NCBI GenBank assembly: GCA_905479845.1
Contig: CAJQOB010000315.1
Coordinates: 1-8,119 of the forward strand
Length of the DNA: 8,119 nt
Direction of reading: 5' to 3'
From: an uncultured Flavobacteriales bacterium
Lineage (GTDB): Bacteria; Bacteroidota; Bacteroidia; Flavobacteriales_D; Crocinitomicaceae
Below the pieces are notes generated by a model. The model had not been told where the DNA came from. It worked only from the letters and a program-made list of their open reading frames with translations, and ran no database searches. Position numbers and translations under genes: made by a program. The stretch's first letter is position 1. Each line of letters starts with the position of its first letter. This document shows positions 5,809 to 8,119 of this stretch, piece after piece.

Positions 5809-7125
5809 ATGAAAGAACCAATTGAGGAATTATTTAAGCAAAGCTTGCAAGGTCATGAAATGCCTTACAATCCTGAAGCTTGGAAAGCAATGAATGCACG
5901 GCTGGATGCTGTGAGTCCTGTTGCTCAACCTACCTCCTATTTAAAATATTATCTCGGCGCCGCAGGAATCGGTGCTGTTGCTATTGCATCTTATTTCATT
6001 TTTGCTGGAGGAAGTACTCTACAGGAAACGAATCAAGCTGTTGCACAAGAAACTACGCTAGAACAAACTACTGCCGGTACAACTAAACCTTTTGCTGGTA
6101 ATGGTGAAACCCAAACGGGTAGCACTTCTGTAATCTCGAATCCAGACGAAACTCCCAATTCATCGGACAAGAGATTGCAGAGTTCTAGGAACGATAATGG
6201 TACTACTAGTTCTAATGCAAATGGAACCGAAAGCTCTAACACGACGATTCCAAGTATTACTCCGCACCCAATAAATGGCGGTGAAGGAAAAGTAGGTGGA
6301 CCATTGCCGAACAATCCAAATTCGAACTCTTCGGCTACTGCAGCTAACACGAATTTCCGTTCAAAAATAACGCTGCCTGCTGTTGCAGACTTATGTCTCA
6401 ATGAAGAAACAACAATCACCAATCCAAATAACAAAGAAATTTACATTTTGGATGCATTGAACAATACGATTCAAACAATTCCAGCAAATAAAGCGGTGGT
6501 TTTCGAACCTACGACGGTTGGAAATTATTCTTTGGGATATAGAAATGATGAAACGATTGAATCATCTTCAAACTTTGTTGTAAACCGTATTCCAGATGCT
6601 GCATTCACAGTTGATTTGGCTCACAAATACGAAAACGGATTGCCTGTAACACATGTTGCGGCGATTAGCGGACAAGGAGCGTACACATGGACTGCGGAAA
6701 AGCAATCACCGACTGGTGTTGAAACTGACTTGTACTTCTACAACAAAGGAGAGCAAACAATCACCTTAACTGTTAACAACGAACAATGTGCCTCTTCATT
6801 TGAAAAAACAATCTATGTTGAAGAGGATTACAATTTGATGGCAGTGAACGCTTTCACTCCAACAAGCACTGATCCACGTAATCAAACATTCATGCCGTTT
6901 GCATTGACGCAACGAGCTAATATCAACTTCGTATTAACGATCATAGATGGTCGCGATGGTGGAGTTGTTTACCAAACGTCGGATGCTTCGCTTCCATGGG
7001 ATGGAACAGATATTCGCTCAGGAAGAAGAAGTGAAACACCTCAAGTATATGTTTGGAAAGCAGTGATTTTGAATCCTGCGACAAATGAACCAACGGAATA
7101 CCGAGGTACAATTACAATGAATTAA
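5809..7125 (+). CDS. Single-pass membrane partner of the sigma factor with degenerate CHU_C-like C-terminal domain
   Basis: This 438-residue protein is probably the sigma factor's regulator or sensor. The cytosolic N-terminus (1-43) carries the motif FKQSLQGHEMPYNPEAWKAMNARLD (9-33), which I associate with proteins encoded after ECF sigma genes in Bacteroidota. One membrane helix follows (about 46-67) with no signal peptide, then a Thr/Ser/Asn/Gly-rich linker (about 70-185), a first beta-domain (about 190-260), a PKD-like domain (about 262-338) and a C-terminal domain (about 346-438). The last resembles the gliding-motility-associated C-terminal domain: NAFTP, FMP, a V(L)TIIDGRDGGVVYQT strand pair, WDGT, VYVWKAV and a closing YRGTITM. 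The usual DGxND is replaced by TDPRNQ. The ATG at 5809 is preferred over a TTG at 5800 that would overlap the sigma gene. A canonical ZAS anti-sigma zinc motif is absent, so an anti-sigma role is inferred. Confidence 0.82.
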   Translation: MKEPIEELFKQSLQGHEMPYNPEAWKAMNARLDAVSPVAQPTSYLKYYLGAAGIGAVAIASYFIFAGGSTLQETNQAVAQETTLEQTTAGTTKPFAGNGETQTGSTSVISNPDETPNSSDKRLQSSRNDNGTTSSNANGTESSNTTIPSITPHPINGGEGKVGGPLPNNPNSNSSATAANTNFRSKITLPAVADLCLNEETTITNPNNKEIYILDALNNTIQTIPANKAVVFEPTTVGNYSLGYRNDETIESSSNFVVNRIPDAAFTVDLAHKYENGLPVTHVAAISGQGAYTWTAEKQSPTGVETDLYFYNKGEQTITLTVNNEQCASSFEKTIYVEEDYNLMAVNAFTPTSTDPRNQTFMPFALTQRANINFVLTIIDGRDGGVVYQTSDASLPWDGTDIRSGRRSETPQVYVWKAVILNPATNEPTEYRGTITMN

Positions 7126-7159
7126 ACGAGTTATCAACTACTACTAGAATAACGAATTG

Positions 7160-7191
7160 GGCCTTCATCATTTGATGAGGGTCTTTTTTTT
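7160..7191 (+). terminator. Intrinsic terminator of the sigma-factor operon
   Basis: The arms at 7160-7170 and 7173-7183 form an 11-bp stem containing two G-U pairs, built on catca and tgatg, with a very short loop. Eight T residues follow at 7184-7191. It lies 34 nt after the stop of the membrane partner, the classical layout for rho-independent termination. The minus strand has no T-run after the stem, so it does not serve the convergent peptidase gene well. Confidence 0.9.
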
Positions 7192-7256
7192 GCTCTCTTC
7201 CAACGTGATTTGTGTTATCCAGATTAACAATGAAATCCTATGAGATCAACTCCAAT

Positions 7257-7976
7257 CTAGTTTAATCTAATCTGTTCAAGTACATATTCGATTACTGGAT
7301 CCAACTGCTCAATCACGTCATTTAAGGTTTCCAAAACCTCAACATCTGGCAATACTCCTCTGTTCTTTGGAAATGATGTTGCGCACGTTTTGAAGGTCAC
7401 TCTTGGAATTCGATAAGTTAGAGAAGTATGCTTGAAACTACCGTGAATACTACTATCATTACAGGTATAAGTACTTCCCGCTTCTTCACCAACCAAAATA
7501 CCTAATTGTTGCTCCTTGATGATTGAACATACATGACCTGCCGTCGAGAAACACCCTCCGTCAATGAGCACATACGGCTTCCCTACGAACCGATTTGCGT
7601 TGGGCTGAATAGTCGCATGCAAATCTGATTGCCATGTAGCATTTTCATTACTCGGCCAGTAGCAATACGATTTATCAGCAAAATGTTCGATGAGATAGGA
7701 CCCACATTTCGAGTCTCCACCACCGTTACCGCGTAAATCAATAGCCAAGTGTTCAATGCCGTGAGAATTTATTTCTGCAAACGAACTATCGATAAAATCC
7801 TTGAACACTTTGAAGTCATCATCGTAATAATTGAACGTTCTGATTGAGAGAATTCCTAAGCTCTCCGCTGAATCAATCTTTAGACAAAGGCGATCGGAAC
7901 AGAATTCAGACGATTTGGATAAACCTTCCCTCCATTCGTAATTATCGAGTACAATTGTTTTAATCTCGTTTTCCAT
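7257..7976 (-). CDS. S41 family peptidase catalytic domain, probably 5'-truncated
   Basis: These 239 residues correspond to the catalytic part of an S41 (C-terminal-processing/tricorn-like) serine peptidase. Recognisable blocks are CLKIDSAESLGILSIRTFNY (31-50), the DLRGNGGGD strand-loop (80-88), PYVLIDGGCFSTAGHVCSIIKE (134-155) with probable nucleophile Ser144, LVGEEAGS (161-168) and GVLPDVEV (207-214). Bacteroidetal relatives are usually about 400-500 residues, with a signal peptide and a helical N-terminal region; both are missing here. An in-frame stop (7977-7979) touches the ATG, and 20 bp further upstream is the end of an IS transposase, so the missing part was probably cut off by the insertion. 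Eight cysteines are unusual for a cytosolic protein and fit an originally exported enzyme. A GGGGG run 10-14 bases upstream of the ATG might aid translation, but the product is likely non-functional or mislocalised. Confidence 0.75.
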   Translation of the reverse strand: MENEIKTIVLDNYEWREGLSKSSEFCSDRLCLKIDSAESLGILSIRTFNYYDDDFKVFKDFIDSSFAEINSHGIEHLAIDLRGNGGGDSKCGSYLIEHFADKSYCYWPSNENATWQSDLHATIQPNANRFVGKPYVLIDGGCFSTAGHVCSIIKEQQLGILVGEEAGSTYTCNDSSIHGSFKHTSLTYRIPRVTFKTCATSFPKNRGVLPDVEVLETLNDVIEQLDPVIEYVLEQIRLN

Positions 7977-7979
7977 TTA

Positions 7980-8119
7980 CTGATTCCCCCAAAGATTACC
8001 AGTAAGAAGTAGCCATTGCAACGGTGAGTCTATCAAATACCCTGTCTTTAAAGTATCTACGGTTAAGTTTGTAACAAAACTCATTGAGATAATTTTGGAG
8101 GTACTTGCCTTTGATTTTG
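7980..8119 (-). mobile_element. Right end of an IS1595-like insertion sequence (boundary approximate)
   Basis: The transposase C-terminus shows that an insertion sequence enters from the right edge. Its outer end must lie between the transposase stop (7996) and the recognisable S41 coding sequence (by about 7950). A candidate inverted-repeat tip is ctgattccccc at 7980-7990, chosen only because it is a distinctive G/C-run word just outside the stop codon. The opposite end and the target-site duplication, which would fix the boundary, are outside the window. Confidence 0.5.
7996..8119 (-). CDS. IS1595-family (ISXO2-like) transposase, C-terminal 40 residues, runs off the window
   Basis: Reading the minus strand inward from the window edge gives an open frame of 40 codons ending in TAA at 7996-7998. 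The peptide starts KIKGKYLQNYLNEFCYKLNR and continues RYFKDRVFDRLTVAMATSYW. The pattern LQNYLNEFCYKLNRRYF followed by a short spacer and FDRL is what I know from the end of the ISXO2-like DDE transposase domain of IS1595-family elements. The rest of the gene lies beyond 8119, so catalytic residues, completeness and activity cannot be judged. It runs in the same direction as the S41 peptidase fragment downstream. Confidence 0.8.
   Translation of the reverse strand, partial: KIKGKYLQNYLNEFCYKLNRRYFKDRVFDRLTVAMATSYW

Noticed and set aside
6033..6434. 133-codon open frame on the minus strand inside the sigma-factor partner
   Set aside because: It mirrors the low-complexity Thr/Ser/Asn linker of the sense gene; its composition is an artefact of that bias and it has no leader or recognisable domain.
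7160..7183. Bidirectional terminator shared with the S41 peptidase gene
   Set aside because: On the minus strand the stem is not followed by a T-run and lies over 70 bases past the peptidase stop.

Overview
The window looks like chromosomal DNA of a member of the Bacteroidota, most likely a flavobacterium-type genome. The evidence is AT-rich coding with few Shine-Dalgarno sites, a TAnnTTTG-type -7 element in front of mdh, a short Crp/Fnr regulator of the Bacteroidetes type, an ECF sigma factor followed by a membrane protein beginning 'MKEPIEELFK..', and a C-terminal domain resembling the gliding-motility-associated (CHU_C / type B T9SS) domain. The genus is not resolved from the sequence.

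Layout. 1-298 is non-coding, with a small hairpin and an inverted 'cacaaaggc' pair. 299-1249 (+) encodes a secreted endonuclease/exonuclease/phosphatase-fold protein. It converges, with only 6 bp between stops, on a minus-strand group: a secreted protein of unknown function (2519-3898), a Crp/Fnr-family regulator (1898-2479) and a small polytopic membrane protein rich in conserved-looking His/Glu/Arg (1256-1825). A CRP-box-like site and a 22-bp imperfect palindrome lie just ahead of the membrane protein. The 238-bp gap at 3899-4136 contains a striking 55-bp concentric dyad and the mdh terminator. Malate dehydrogenase (4137-5075, -) is monocistronic, with its own promoter and terminator. It diverges from an operon of an ECF sigma factor (GTG start, 5238) and its tightly coupled membrane partner (5809-7125), closed by a clear intrinsic terminator.

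The right edge is rearranged. A 239-aa S41 peptidase catalytic domain (7257-7976, -) has no signal peptide and lacks the N-terminal region such proteins usually carry. Immediately upstream of it is the C-terminus of an IS1595/ISXO2-like transposase (7996-8119, running off the window). The simplest reading is that an insertion sequence has cut off the 5' part of the peptidase gene.

The items most worth a second look are the sigma factor/partner pair whose membrane protein ends in a degenerate T9SS-type sorting-domain fold, the 55-bp concentric palindrome, and the IS-truncated peptidase. None is proven to be a new system from sequence alone.
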